Assembly: GCA_037975125.1 (NCBI GenBank)
Contig: CM075853.1
Coordinates: 70,100,109-70,164,108, forward strand
DNA: 64,000 nucleotides
Source of the DNA: Latrodectus hesperus
Lineage: Eukaryota; Arthropoda; Arachnida; Araneae; Theridiidae
Reading direction: 5' to 3'
Shown: positions 1-12,000 of the stretch, in pieces
How the letters are laid out: each line of letters begins with the position of its first letter
Position numbering within the stretch: position 1 is the stretch's first letter
Translations under genes and position numbers: made by a program
Notes under the pieces: generated by a model
Database searches by the model: none
What the model was told of the DNA's origin: nothing
What the model saw: only the letters and a program-made list of their open reading frames with translations

Positions 1-233
1 ATATGATTATTGGTTACAGAAAAGGACTGGTAAATTGCCTAGATTTTTTAGTTTAAATTTGTAATATTTTACTTAGTGAAGAAAATATCACTTATAAGTG
101 TTTTCATGTATTGTAAAAAATGTCATGTTTGTACTTAATTTCCTTTAAATTTTCTCTTCATGCATTTTTTTATGTTATGCATTTTTAAACCTAACTTTTT
201 GTTTTCATAAATCATCTGTATTTAGATTAAGTA
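1..233. other. Left edge, no gene seen
   Basis: A+T-rich sequence without a convincing open frame or recognisable repeat. Confidence 0.5.
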
Positions 234-412
234 CTGAGCTAGCAGCTGAATGGTTAGCATTTTCAATTTCACATCAATAATTTGAACTGTATATAAAGAT
301 TTGATTCTCAATTCAGCCTTTGTTGTTTGTTGTAGTTCAGAATCAACTTTAAACTGTAGGTACCAGTCTAATTAGCTTTTGTGTACAAAAGATATAGAAT
401 GACAAACCAAAT
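234..412 (+). repeat. Diverged copy of the tRNA-derived SINE
   Basis: AGCTAGCAGCTGAATGGTTAG matches the A-box region of the intact copy at 28275. GTAGTTCAGAATCAACTTTA and TCTAATTAGCTTTTGTGTAC match its 3' part. The middle, where the B box should be, is replaced by unrelated A+T-rich sequence, so this is an old, inactive copy. Confidence 0.75.
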
Positions 413-735
413 CAGTTTGAAATTTACAAATTAGACTAATGGCAGTGGTCTGGAATGCAGTTTAAAAAATGTTTAAAGGCAATGACAATTTTAAATCATG
501 GCAAGGTTGATACTTAAGTTTTCAAACTTCTTTAAATCAAAACCATACATATTTATAGTGTGATATAAGAAAGCAGCTATGTATTGATAATAGTCCTACT
601 ACTACATGTCTTCTGACTACAAATCTTATAACTTAAGTTCTGGATCACAAATAAAATCTGTATTGGTTATTGTTTAATAAAACTAGAAACTGTAATTCAT
701 ACATATGCACTGGCAAATAAATTAGAATCCTAAGC
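413..735. other. Stretch between SINE and Tc1 relic, no gene
   Basis: Nothing recognisable. The left terminal repeat of the neighbouring Tc1-like relic may lie here but could not be seen. Confidence 0.4.
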
Positions 736-1500
736 TTAGTATTTTATTAGACCACCCTTTGCTTGGATAAAAGCTCGTATTCATTTGGGCATCACGTCTA
801 TATGCTTCTGGGGTGGCTTCTGACGCTCATTTATGCTCAGAAAATACTTGGCTATACAACTTTGATCTTTTTTTTTAGATGGAAGTAGAGAATGCTGTTG
901 GATGCGTCTTTCTATTATATCCCATTCATTTGGTATAGAGTTAAGATCTAGACTCTGCAGTGATAATGGAAGATATTGATAGTTAGACTGATGTTCAGCG
1001 AAATAATTTTGAACACCTTTGGCATAATGCGTAGTTGCATCATGGTTATGAAGTATCCATTATCATCAGAATAAAAATGCAACATAGAGCTAGGTGCATT
1101 TTATTTGCCTGATATATTAGTGAATCTCATGGCTATTTGTTTACCCTTGGCAAATACCAGGGCACCACTTCATTGCCAATAGAACATGCCACGTATCATG
1201 AAACTTCCACCAGATCCTTGCGTAATGCAAATAAAAGAAGATGGCTTTGTGATTTCATGGAATTTTTGCCAAATTTAGTGTCTTCCATTAGTACAAAATA
1301 AGGCGTAGCATAATATATGTAACCAAATTACCAGTTTCCAATTCTTAGATATCTAATGTCTTCTTTTCTGAAACAACAAAGAAATTTCTGCATTTTGTGG
1401 AGAAATGAATAATTTTCTCAAAGGCACCCGACTATGCTTTCTTGTCCTACAATTTTCTGTGCATGTTTCAAGGTAAATTTGTTGGAAAAAGCATTGGTTG
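736..1500 (-). mobile_element. Decayed Tc1/mariner-like transposase relic
   Basis: The minus strand, with several frame breaks, reads in order: VPLRKLFISP..., NWKLVIW, a GRH.IW segment, then HDATTHYAKGVQNYF, LPLSLQSLDLNSIPNEWDII and a C-terminus IQAKGGLIKY followed by TAA. This is the usual order of a Tc1-family DDE transposase: the D-N-A-x-x-H block, the Q-S-x-D-L-N-x-I-x-N-x-W block and the Gly-Gly-x-x-K-Y tail. Acidic and Pro positions have mutated and stops are present, so it is non-functional. No terminal repeats were identified. Confidence 0.75.
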
Positions 1501-4500
1501 ATGATTTTATCATTTAAAGAATAGTAAAGTTCCTGTTCTGTTATACAATTTGTAGATGACGACTCTTGGAAAACTACTCAAATTCCAGTTATGTCTTTTA
1601 GATAAGATGGGATTCTGATTCCAAATTTCAAAAAGGTTGCATATGGCTGCTTTTAAGAACTTACTGATATTTCCTGTTTTTGAAATCAATGTCCTTTCTA
1701 AATCACCACTAACAATAAGTCCCTTTCCAAATGAAAAAAGATCTGTCGTTTTTCCTATTTTATTTCATTCACCATTAATTATCTTCTTACAACATGTAAC
1801 AACCTAGTTATATAAAAGATTAATATTCTTTATTCCTGGCAAATAATTCATTGAAAAATCTAAGTTTCTAATTCAGTAGCCAGTATAAGTGAAAAATATG
1901 TGTTAATTTTACAATTTTGAAATTTTACTAACTAGTTTATTTATGCCAAGCATGCAATATCTTTTTAGCAACAGTTTTCAAAAACTGCATTTAATTTTTG
2001 TGATAATTTCATTAAAGGCTTTAATTTCAACTAGTTTGGTGACTTATTTATTATTAGGTTCTTAAATTATATATATGTGATGTAAATGTGAAATATCACA
2101 AATATTTTTATTAGAAAATTTTATTTATGCTATACTGTAGTTTAATTCTGGACGTCTTATAACTATCTTCTAAGACATGTAAGAAGTTACTAGTTTATTT
2201 TTATATTTAAAATATACTTTTCAATGTAGTGTCATGAAAAATTGCCATTTTAAATATTTGTTTACTTTTGTATATTTTTGTAAATTGTATTGCTCATTTT
2301 TGTTTTTATTCCAGAAAGTTTTATGTAGGCATTTATTTTGAAAATCTAATGAATTCTCCTTTAAAAGAAACTATATGTGTAATTTATTATTATAACTAAT
2401 GTAGAATAAGTGTATAATTAGAATAAATGGACTAGAGATAATTGTATTTCTACCTGTTCTTCAACATTGTTGTTAATTTTGATTTTAAGTAATCATGTAT
2501 TCAGTTTTGCGATTTGAGTAATTACAAATATTTAAGTTAGTTTAGTATGTTTTGGAAATTTTGAGATGTTAAAATTTATCAACATTGCCAAATGTAATTA
2601 ATGAAATCTAAATCTGGTTTAGATTTATAACTAGTTTATATGTATATGTATATATATGGCATTATTTCTGAAGTGGGCTTGTTAATTAACGATGCTTTTA
2701 TGTTTTATAAGAAAAAATATTTTTAATATCAAACAAAATTTTATATATAATACTACTATTTAGCATCCATCTTTTTTTGGTATCATTTTATTTTAAAAAT
2801 ATATTTATATGAAATTCTAATGAGCTTTATGTAACAGTAATATTCATATTTGAAATTAAAATTATTTATAAATAATTATATTATTGTTATAAATATATAT
2901 GTTTAAATATATGCTTGTATGTAAATTGTATTTATACATTTCTGTTATTTGTTTATGTTAAATAGTTTAATAAATGTTGTACAGTTTTTTGCCTTTTTTA
3001 AAAAAATCTTAAGAACATACTTTAATCTGTTTTTATGTAAAATTTTTAAATATATAGTAGAAAAATTATTCATTTTTTTTTCTTTATTTCAAAACACAGT
3101 AAGTTTCTTGATTAAGACATTTAAATATAGCTTTAATTTCATATGCATGAACATTAATTATATAGGTTCTTATTTGGATACAGTAAGCATGTATTCAAAG
3201 AATAAAGTTTCATAAATAGCATTTCTGAAATATTATCTATGAAACAGAATCCTTTAAGTAAGAAAATTTATCTTTTCTCTGTTTTTTATTTCAATGGTCA
3301 TTACCCTTATCTTATTTTGATAAGAAAATTGCTAAAAATTTAAATCTTGAATCCAACTTTTATGATTCGGCTCTTCAATGTGCGATTTTTGATACATGTA
3401 CATTCAAATGCCAGAAAAACTGACAGTAGTGTGTATATGTGTTAATAATGAAGGCATGTATCTATCAATGGTTCGTTGAAGTTAACCCCTATATAAAACA
3501 ATAGGTGCCTGGTAAAGATGTTGGATTTGTTATTGCTACTGTAAAATGCGTATAAGTATCATTTATAATCAGTACACAAAACAGAATATAGCATCTTGAA
3601 TACATTGATGAAATTTGTATTTTCAGATACAAACATTTCCTGAATATCTACTTTCAGGTACAATATTAAATCTGACAGCAATATAGCCAGAAAAAGACCT
3701 TGAAAAAAATGGGATCAGCAACAACTGTTGAGAATTCTTAAGAGATAAACTTGCAATGCTTCTCAGTATTGCAGAAGATGTCATTATTGCAGCATCAGCG
3801 TCATTATTGCAGCAACAACATAAACAATTGATATTTTGTTGACACCTTAATAACTCAGTGGACTATAGTTGATTAATTTTCAAAACCGAATGTTCACAAG
3901 TATAATGTTGATTGTATGGCAAAAGGCTTTACACCTCACTAATGTATGCCAAATCCACCATTGAGCTATTGATAACTGAAAACGTTTATCTGTTCTTATG
4001 AGTCTTGTTTCCAATTGCATTTAAACATTTGAGGATACAGAAAAAATCATCAAATGAACTCTATGTCAACAGGACAATGTTCTAGCTAATGGAACTTCAA
4101 TGATAGCATTGAGGGGAGTGTGCACTCTCTTGATATGAAGCTCTTAATGCATCTAAAGAAGAGTCTTGACAGTGACATATATAAGCATTCTGTCTGATAT
4201 CAGCCACATTAATTTGTTTTGTGCATTTCAATTACACTTAAATATGTCAGAATTTACAATGTACTTGTGAATGTAATGTCCCACACATAGAGAGTTGCTT
4301 CTAGGTGGCTTCAAGTTAAATCGTTTTATATTTAACTTACATTATTTTATTTTTAACTTATATTATTATAAATTTCCAGACAAGCATTATTGAGCTTATC
4401 TGAGATGCTTCATAGTGTGCAATTCATGACAGATCTATAATTGGCATTCCTATGTATTTTGGAATTGTCCAAGATGCATTTGGATATCACTATCTGGAAG

Positions 4501-6198
4501 TCGTATTGCAGTATTTTTAAAACTCTTCACATTAGAAATGTTGGCAGTTTTTACGCCATTTGAATTTATCATACAATGAACATATGATTCTCATTATAAA
4601 AGATTTTTCACCAGATTCTTAAATGCAATCGAGATTAGCAATCATAAAATATCACTGTATATAAAGATCTTTAAGGAAGATAAGAAACAAGAGTTTGTGT
4701 GTTTTGTCTGATATATTTCTTTTAAAATAAATATGCTCTTGACCTAAATGAAGTTATTTATATGATTTTTAAACTTTCACTTGCTTTTAATGTAATTCAT
4801 TTCTGCCAACTATGACTGTTGAACATTAAATTGAAAATAATAAAAAAGTTATTCAAAATGAATACACTAATAACTATTAAGATTCCACCTAGATGATACA
4901 ATATACATGATGGAAAGAAGATGCTACGATATGCAATTGATTCACATTCTTATAAAATGGACAACTATGATTATACTTCGTTTGTGTTTAAGTGAAATTG
5001 TACACTATGTTTCTCATAAGTCGTATTTGAAAAATTGCATGGTAAAAAACTGCAAGACTTCATATCAGAAGAAGTGTTTACTAGTTTATTTCTGACTTTG
5101 ATCGGAGTTGTATTGTAGTCTACCGAGTTTACATTTTATCAGATTGCTCTTTGCATTGATAGAGATACCAGGTTTGTCAAAAGAACATGGAATTGACAAG
5201 TTGTATTTTTTTTTATAAAACATTTGAATTTTTATTTGTAAATCATAAAACAGCTAATATACTATGTTTTTGTTTTAATAAAAATATTTCAAATGTCAGT
5301 AAAGTGAATTAAATAAAATTTAAGTACTTTACTTAAAATTGGGTACATACTCAGACAAGATTGTAAAATATGAACATAATCACTAAAAAATTCAACAATA
5401 CTTTTTAATGAAATTAAAAAATTTAATTTTCAATATGTATAAGTGAAAAGTTTTCAGATGATGTAGCAAATTTAAAAAGCTAATGTTATCTTCTTATTAA
5501 TCTCTCTGATCTGAAATCAGATCAGATCCATGAGGTTGTCCGCTTTCAATTTCAACATAGCCAAACCGGGCTCCTTTAGGAGATCCTCATGAAGTAGACC
5601 GGCACAGTCTAAATGATGTAGCAAATGTTGTCAATGATAATGTGTATTGTAGAATTGGGAAGGTACTATCTATTATAAATGCAGTGATAGCACCTGTGTT
5701 ATACTAAGCAATTAGAATTAACATTTAAGAAAAAAATGTTATTTAATGTGATTTTCATAGAAGCAATATTTTTAATGTCCTTCTGTTTAATATATTTTTA
5801 AATAATTACTAATGAGTTTATAGATTTTTAATTCTTAAATACGATTTTTTAAAATATTTTAGCACTTTTTATAAAATGTTAAATTTGTAGTACAAATTTG
5901 TAATTGTGAAAAAATATTTTATAACATTGAAATTTGTCCTGAAAAAAATCATTTTTTAAATTCTCTAAATATTTTCCTTGTTTTTAGCCCAAGTATTAGA
6001 TTAACTACTATTTTAAGAAATCTTTTTATTTTAAGAAATTATTTAAAATATTTTTACATAATGTACATATCTATGGCTAATTTTTTTGATCATCTTGCAC
6101 ATGCTCAAGTGCAAACATATAGCATATATCTATAATAAAGAAATCTGAAATTAAAAGTAGTTAACAAATTTTTCAGGCATACTGTACATCCTCTATAT
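1501..6198. other. Long gene-free stretch
   Basis: A+T-rich DNA with no supportable exon. Open frames at 2949-3215 and 4907-5095 are low-complexity or unlike any known family. 3430-4700 is somewhat less A+T-biased and looks like decayed repeat DNA of unknown class. A GC-enriched block at 5505-5620 is listed separately. Confidence 0.5.
5505..5620. repeat. GC-enriched block of unknown origin
   Basis: About 115 bases much richer in G+C than their surroundings. It opens with the palindrome GATCTGAAATCAGATC, and CCATGAGG near the left is mirrored by CCTCATG near the right. Nearly the same short sequence (GATGTAGCAAAT) flanks it on both sides, at 5460 and 5614. It may be a small non-autonomous mobile element; the class is unknown. 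Confidence 0.35.
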
Positions 6199-8018
6199 CA
6201 AGGGTCTTCAATTTTTTTGTGTATCCAAGAGCACATACCACAATATCAGTCGAATGGCAAGCACCATTTATTTTTTCAAGATTAATTTATAATTAGTGGA
6301 TAGTTAATAATACACACTACAAATAATGCACAAAAAATTTTGTTTAATGTATGAATATAATTAGCATTTAAAATTCTTCTGTAAAATAAATGTTTATTAA
6401 ATTACTTGCAAAACATATGAAGTATAAAGTTATTTATAAAATACAATAAATTCGATTTTCGGCAGTGCATTTCAATGGTCAGTGCTAATAATTGGGAGAA
6501 AATATGATGAAATTCCAGCTAGCAAGCAGTTGTCAAGGTGTTCATCTGTAAATTTCTGCAGCACCAAGTTTAGTTTTTAATGGTTATGGTTACTGAAAGA
6601 TAAATCTGTTTTTAGTTTTTAATGGTTATGGTTACAAAAGATAAATCTGCTAGCCAAAAAAAAAAAATGTGTAGTTTTAAAAATATTTGGTTTTTGGCTG
6701 TAAAATAATTTTTTATTTCTTCAATTAAATGTATAGATCTATCAAATACTTCGCCAACATACTTCAGTTTGTAAAATGAGGTCAGTATTGTCAGGATTTT
6801 GTAAAAAGGGTCTTGATAATTTGCTGTTGCACAGGAGTTGCTCAAATTAAGTTGAATATTTTGGTAATAATTTTCCTTGTGCGTTCAAATGGTAATACTT
6901 TACTACACAAGACTTCCTGGTGAATAATGAAGTGATGCAATATAAAATCTGGAAATGTCCATCAGTGATTATCACAGACGATTTTTGGAGATATTTATCT
7001 AATTTGCATGTATGCTTTATAAATATTACCTGTTGCCCCTCCTTTCATGGGTAATATTTTAGTAGTTCTACAATAAAATCAATAAATACCATTCTCACCA
7101 CAGCTGCTAACTTTGCTGTCTGTAGACTTGTCAAATTGTGAGAACCACTCATATTTTCAAATCACTCTTCAACTATGTTTGCATATCTTTTGAAATGGCT
7201 CTTATTCTTCTCATAACAGTATTATCTGATAACTATAAAACTTCTATTGCTAACACGATTTCACGTTTGTTGGAAAATTCCTCAAATAAGCAGTCAGCAT
7301 CGGTAAGAAATGCTTCTTTTAACAACTCATCATCCTGAAAGGGCTTTTTCTTTGCTAGCAAATGAGAAATTTTTAAAGGAAAAAATAGTTATTCTTTTAG
7401 ATTTTATCACAGGTCTCGTGGAAACTCACTGCTGAATCAAAAGACTTGATATTAACTGCTCTATTTTTTTCGGATTGCAGATTAATGATGTTCAACATGC
7501 TTTTTTGGCACCAAAAACTACTTCCACATGAAGCAATACGATTCCTCCCACTCGGAATGAAAATTATAGATTCCTTGTCTAGCTTGATCCACACTTATTT
7601 TAGAGTAAACAAACGAAGTATTTAAAAATTGTATACAGCGTTTACTTCTTTATAAAAAATATGAACATTGGAACCATAAGTTGAAAAAATGAACGAGTGA
7701 TTTATCCTGAGACAAGTTTAATAAAAATGCATTCATACAGAGATCGATTCATCTGATTTCGGGTGTGGGAAATTAGTGATGATTTGTAAAATAGGTCAAT
7801 TATATTTAATTTTATATCTATGGGTATGGAGGTCGTTTTCCTGACGATTTCTGTTTGGTTATGTTTATCATTAGTATCGAAAAAGCAAAAAAATTTGCAA
7901 AGCATTTTACAGGAAGGTGAAAAACTCAAATATTTTTTCATTAGGCATAAGCAGTGGGTGCACCTAGACTGATCGACAGAGGCGATGGTGTCAGTGGGTG
8001 CAGGGTTGGGGATCCTTG
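6199..8018 (-). mobile_element. hAT-superfamily transposon, decayed, with intact 8-bp target duplication
   Basis: The element is flanked by the perfect direct repeat CTCTATAT (6191-6198 and 8019-8026), the size made by hAT transposases. Its ends are imperfect inverted repeats: CAAGGGTCTTCAA on the left, and on the right a sequence whose complement is CAAGGATCCCCAACC. The minus strand, with many stops and frameshifts, matches GTF2IRD2/ZBED-type hAT transposases. It reads ...FDKSTDSK (D-x-S-T-D), then FILHHFIIHQEVLCSKVL (the conserved H-C-I-I-H-Q block), KIITKIFNLI, FDRSIHLIEEIKNY and WLADLSF. At 1820 bp it is slightly short for a full element. It is not functional. Confidence 0.88.
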
Positions 8019-8026
8019 CTCTATAT

Positions 8027-9041
8027 CAATGGAATTCGATAATTTTTTCCTAATCAGAAGAAAAGTTTCTAGCTGCTTGTTATACAAACTAAATTTAGCA
8101 CAACTACAAAAAAATCGCGGTGCTGTCTTTCATTTGCGAAACATTTTTCATTGACAATACATGCTCATCTTAGGTAAAATCACATTTAACATGGATAAAA
8201 TAAAGTACAGTTTACTATAAATGGATCTCTCGGTAGTCAGGTATTAGAGATTAAGTCAATAACCACTGCTCTATATAAAATTTACTTCTCACCCCATATA
8301 AATTAAACATTAGTATACTGTACATTTTTAAAACATTATCTTGAAAAAACTAATAATGTTAATTTTCAAGATATTGCTTTAAGGCAGAGAAGGGAATTAT
8401 TTTGTATCTCAAAGTTCTTACAATTTAACATCAGATTCTGTTAGCTAAAACAATAGGGAAATGTTTTTTATATAAGATTATTTATATCAAATTATATCAC
8501 AAAGATATGCAACTCAGAGTAGACTATCAAGCTGAATGTTTTCACATCGATTAATTTTACTCATAAATGGCAAATGAAACTAAAATGGAATTTTTGACTT
8601 CTCTATAACAATCCAAAATATCAGCAGCTTCTGTTTAACTGATGAAGTCCAATTCTTGGTTAGGTATACAGAAGATTACTGGTGCTCATAATCCAGAATA
8701 TTTGGTCAATGAATCTTTCTGGAATATGTCTTTATATCACAATTTCATATATTTATAGAGTTAATTACAAATATATAGTACATGTTTTTTTCTATTTTAT
8801 TAAAAATTTGTAATAATTTTAATTTTACCAGTACTGAGTGTTCAAATACAGGTAAAACAATTTAGATTAAGAATTTAAATACTAAGAAGTATCAGTAAAT
8901 GACAAAATATTTGTATGAATATATTCCTACATGAATTAAGCATAAAAACATAAAATATTTATTTGTCTTTACAAAATAGTACAAAAAATATATTTCAAAA
9001 TGCATCACTACAGTACAAAATTTATATTATCTAAAAGCCAA
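8027..9041. other. Between hAT element and canopy 3' end
   Basis: A+T-rich sequence without a recognisable gene. The last 80 or so bases should be canopy 3' UTR on the minus strand. Confidence 0.5.
8958..8963 (-). terminator. Candidate poly(A) signal of canopy gene
   Basis: AATAAA reads on the minus strand about 80 bases after the canopy stop codon, a suitable distance for the cleavage signal. In such A+T-rich DNA the hexamer is common by chance. Confidence 0.45.
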
Positions 9042-12000
9042 TTACAGCTCTTCTTTGGTGTCTCCTTTTTCTTTTAATTTGCTTTTTTCTTTTGTTGATT
9101 TAGATTTTTTTTTCTTTTTAGCATCTTTAGAATCACCTTTTTCTTTTTTCTCAGGAGGTGGTGGAATGAATTTTTCATCGAGACAATCTAAAAGCATAAA
9201 AAAATAAGTGCGGTAAAAAATTAACATGATTTAAAAATACCTATAAATAATACATTTTTATGTGATGTATTTTTAGATATCTAACTGAAAAATAAACCAA
9301 GCAAAAATTTTTGAATTCATTATGAAATACATTATATTTTGAACTAAAAGGTAATCCTAACAAAGGAACTAATCCTTTGAATAAGTGAAATAATTGTGAA
9401 TATTTATGTTTTCACATTTAAAAAAGATTATAAAGTTAGAATATGATGGTCGAATTTATGTATATTATACATTTATAATTATATTCATTGAAAAATATTT
9501 CCAGAAATAGATAAAAACACTAATCAACTTGTGAATTTTGCCCTTCTTTCTCAATACTATGTTAAAAATAACTAGATCAACTTGAAATAATCACCCAAGA
9601 AAAAAAATTTTTAAACAAATTTTCCTAGTGTAAATTCCCTTCTTCTACTGAGCTAAAACAGAACATTATCCTTAATACTTTTGATGAGGAGGTTTATATT
9701 AGAATTAATGAAATTTGCACATGCATTTTTTCACTTACATAGTAATTAGCAATAAATATTTTTACATTCAAATCTTTGATAATCCACTTATATTCTTAGA
9801 TATTAATTTGTCAGAAAATGTTAGTGCCTTATCATAACAATTTAAAAATACTAAATTATATTAGTAAAAGAAAAAAGTCCATTTCAATTCTGAAGCATCT
9901 TTAAATTGAATAAATCTTCAATTAGTTGGAAAAATCTTTTCACTTGATTTTAAAAAGACATGAAAAATTAATATATAAGTGCTGCATCATTTAAAAAAAA
10001 AAAACCTACGAAATTCATCTGATCAAAAAATTTATCCAATCAGTTATAAAATTTTAAATTTTTTTTTATCCAGAAATTAATGTTGAATATTCACAGATTT
10101 GATAAATGTATTAAAAAATGCACTGGTATTAATGCACATATATACATGGAATTTTGTAAAAATTTGTTTCGTGATGAAACAAAAATAAAAATTCACATTT
10201 TTAATTCAAAATACAAAGAACATTTAAATTTTCAGAAACTAATACAAGAATATATGTTTTATTACTTCCCAAAGTGTTCTGCAGTACTGATATATTTTGT
10301 ATAAAATTAAACCAATTATCAAAATTTCACATAAAAGAAATATTGTAATTATAAGATTCAACAACGTTTTCAAAACTATTAAAGCATTGACCACACATTT
10401 CACTTTTTATGAATGGAAATGGAAAGCATTCATTAGGAGTTAAATATGGCAATTAATAGGAATAAATCAAAATTTGATGTTTCCACACGTTATGTAACTT
10501 ATAGTTAACAAAACAGTATATAAGTTGACAGTCTTCAGAAAATTTTAATGTAATGATTTGAATTCTTTATTAGTTTGACAACTACTTTCAATGAATAAGT
10601 TTCAGCAAATTAAATAGCATCAATTGTTTGATAAATCTCAACAAAAAGGGTTGCTTGGTTTGATTTGTTTGTCGCGCAATGGTCATTTTTTGCACACGAG
10701 GGCTAATTAGACACAAAAATGATTGCAATAACATGAAATGAATAAATAGATTTATTGGAAATGAGAGCAAAAAATATTTGCAAGCACTCCTAGAATAAAC
10801 CAATTGCGCCAGTCTATAATCATCTGTGAATGCCTAAATAATCTAAAGTGTTTTCCCAGTTTAAATGAGTAAATTTAGATTTTATCACACATGATGCCAT
10901 AGATATGTTTTGAAGTACTTGAGACTTATTTTTAGATTTTCTTGCCACTATTTTATGCAAACATCTTTTCCGCTTAAAATAAATTATAGGAGATCCATTG
11001 GAAACAAACTTTTTTAATTTTAAATGCCATATAATCTTTGAATATTCAAAGATGCATTTATTTCATTATATGTCACAAGGCAATCAGTAAAGAAATATTC
11101 CCAAATCAGCATTTCTTTGGTGGATTCTCCCAAATATTGTCAGTTTTGTAAACACAATTACAAATCCTAGCTGTAAATAACGCTTTGTTCCTAAAGTCAA
11201 TTCCAATCCATTGCTAATTATTTTTGCGTAAAATCTTGCCAAAAATCAAAAAGTCCTGACAATACAGTTCCTTTGACATAATTACTTTAAATCGCTGTAA
11301 ATAGAATTTTACAAATTTTAATATTCTGTACATGCAAATAATCATGAAATGCTTCAAATTTTGATGCTTAAAAGAATGTTTTTCAATAAGAGGCTCTAGA
11401 AACTTAAAATATTAACCTTTATATTGCAATTTTTCTTTAAAGTGATTTTAAATTAGTTTCAACAAAAAATTTTCTAGATTTAAAAAAAATAACTTAGTAA
11501 TGATTTCAAATTAAAAACAAATCTTACCAGTATCTCCTTTACGTAAAGCTTTATCTACGCACAGAAACTGTTGCAAAGGAACATCTTGATGATTGAAGTA
11601 CCAGTCTTCAATATCAGATTCATGTTTCTCTAGCAAATTTTCGCACTAAAATGCAAATCAGAGATCACATATTTATGATATTGAGTTTATCTATTCATTT
11701 TATTCTATAAATACCCATACAATACAATAAAACATTTTCAATCTTCAATCATAACTAAGAAAATGCAATTCAGTCACACTAATAAAACCATAATCAACCC
11801 ACTTACAACATTTATTATAAAATAACCAATCCCAAAAGAAAAATGAGATATTGTTTTGAATGCTATGAAAAGGTATTGCATGTTTGTGGGTATAAATACA
11901 TATATGGAGAAAAACATTGAACTGATGGGTAAAAATCAAAGATAACAAGCATATTTGTAAAACATACAATATATTCAGTGATAACCCGGATTATACAAAA

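Larger units (their letters stand above)
9188..11527 (-). other. Canopy intron 5
   Basis: 2.3-kb intron between GT-AG sites. It holds a SINE 3' fragment (10665-10712) and a short Tc1-like fragment (10146-10215). The rest is unremarkable A+T-rich DNA. Confidence 0.8.
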
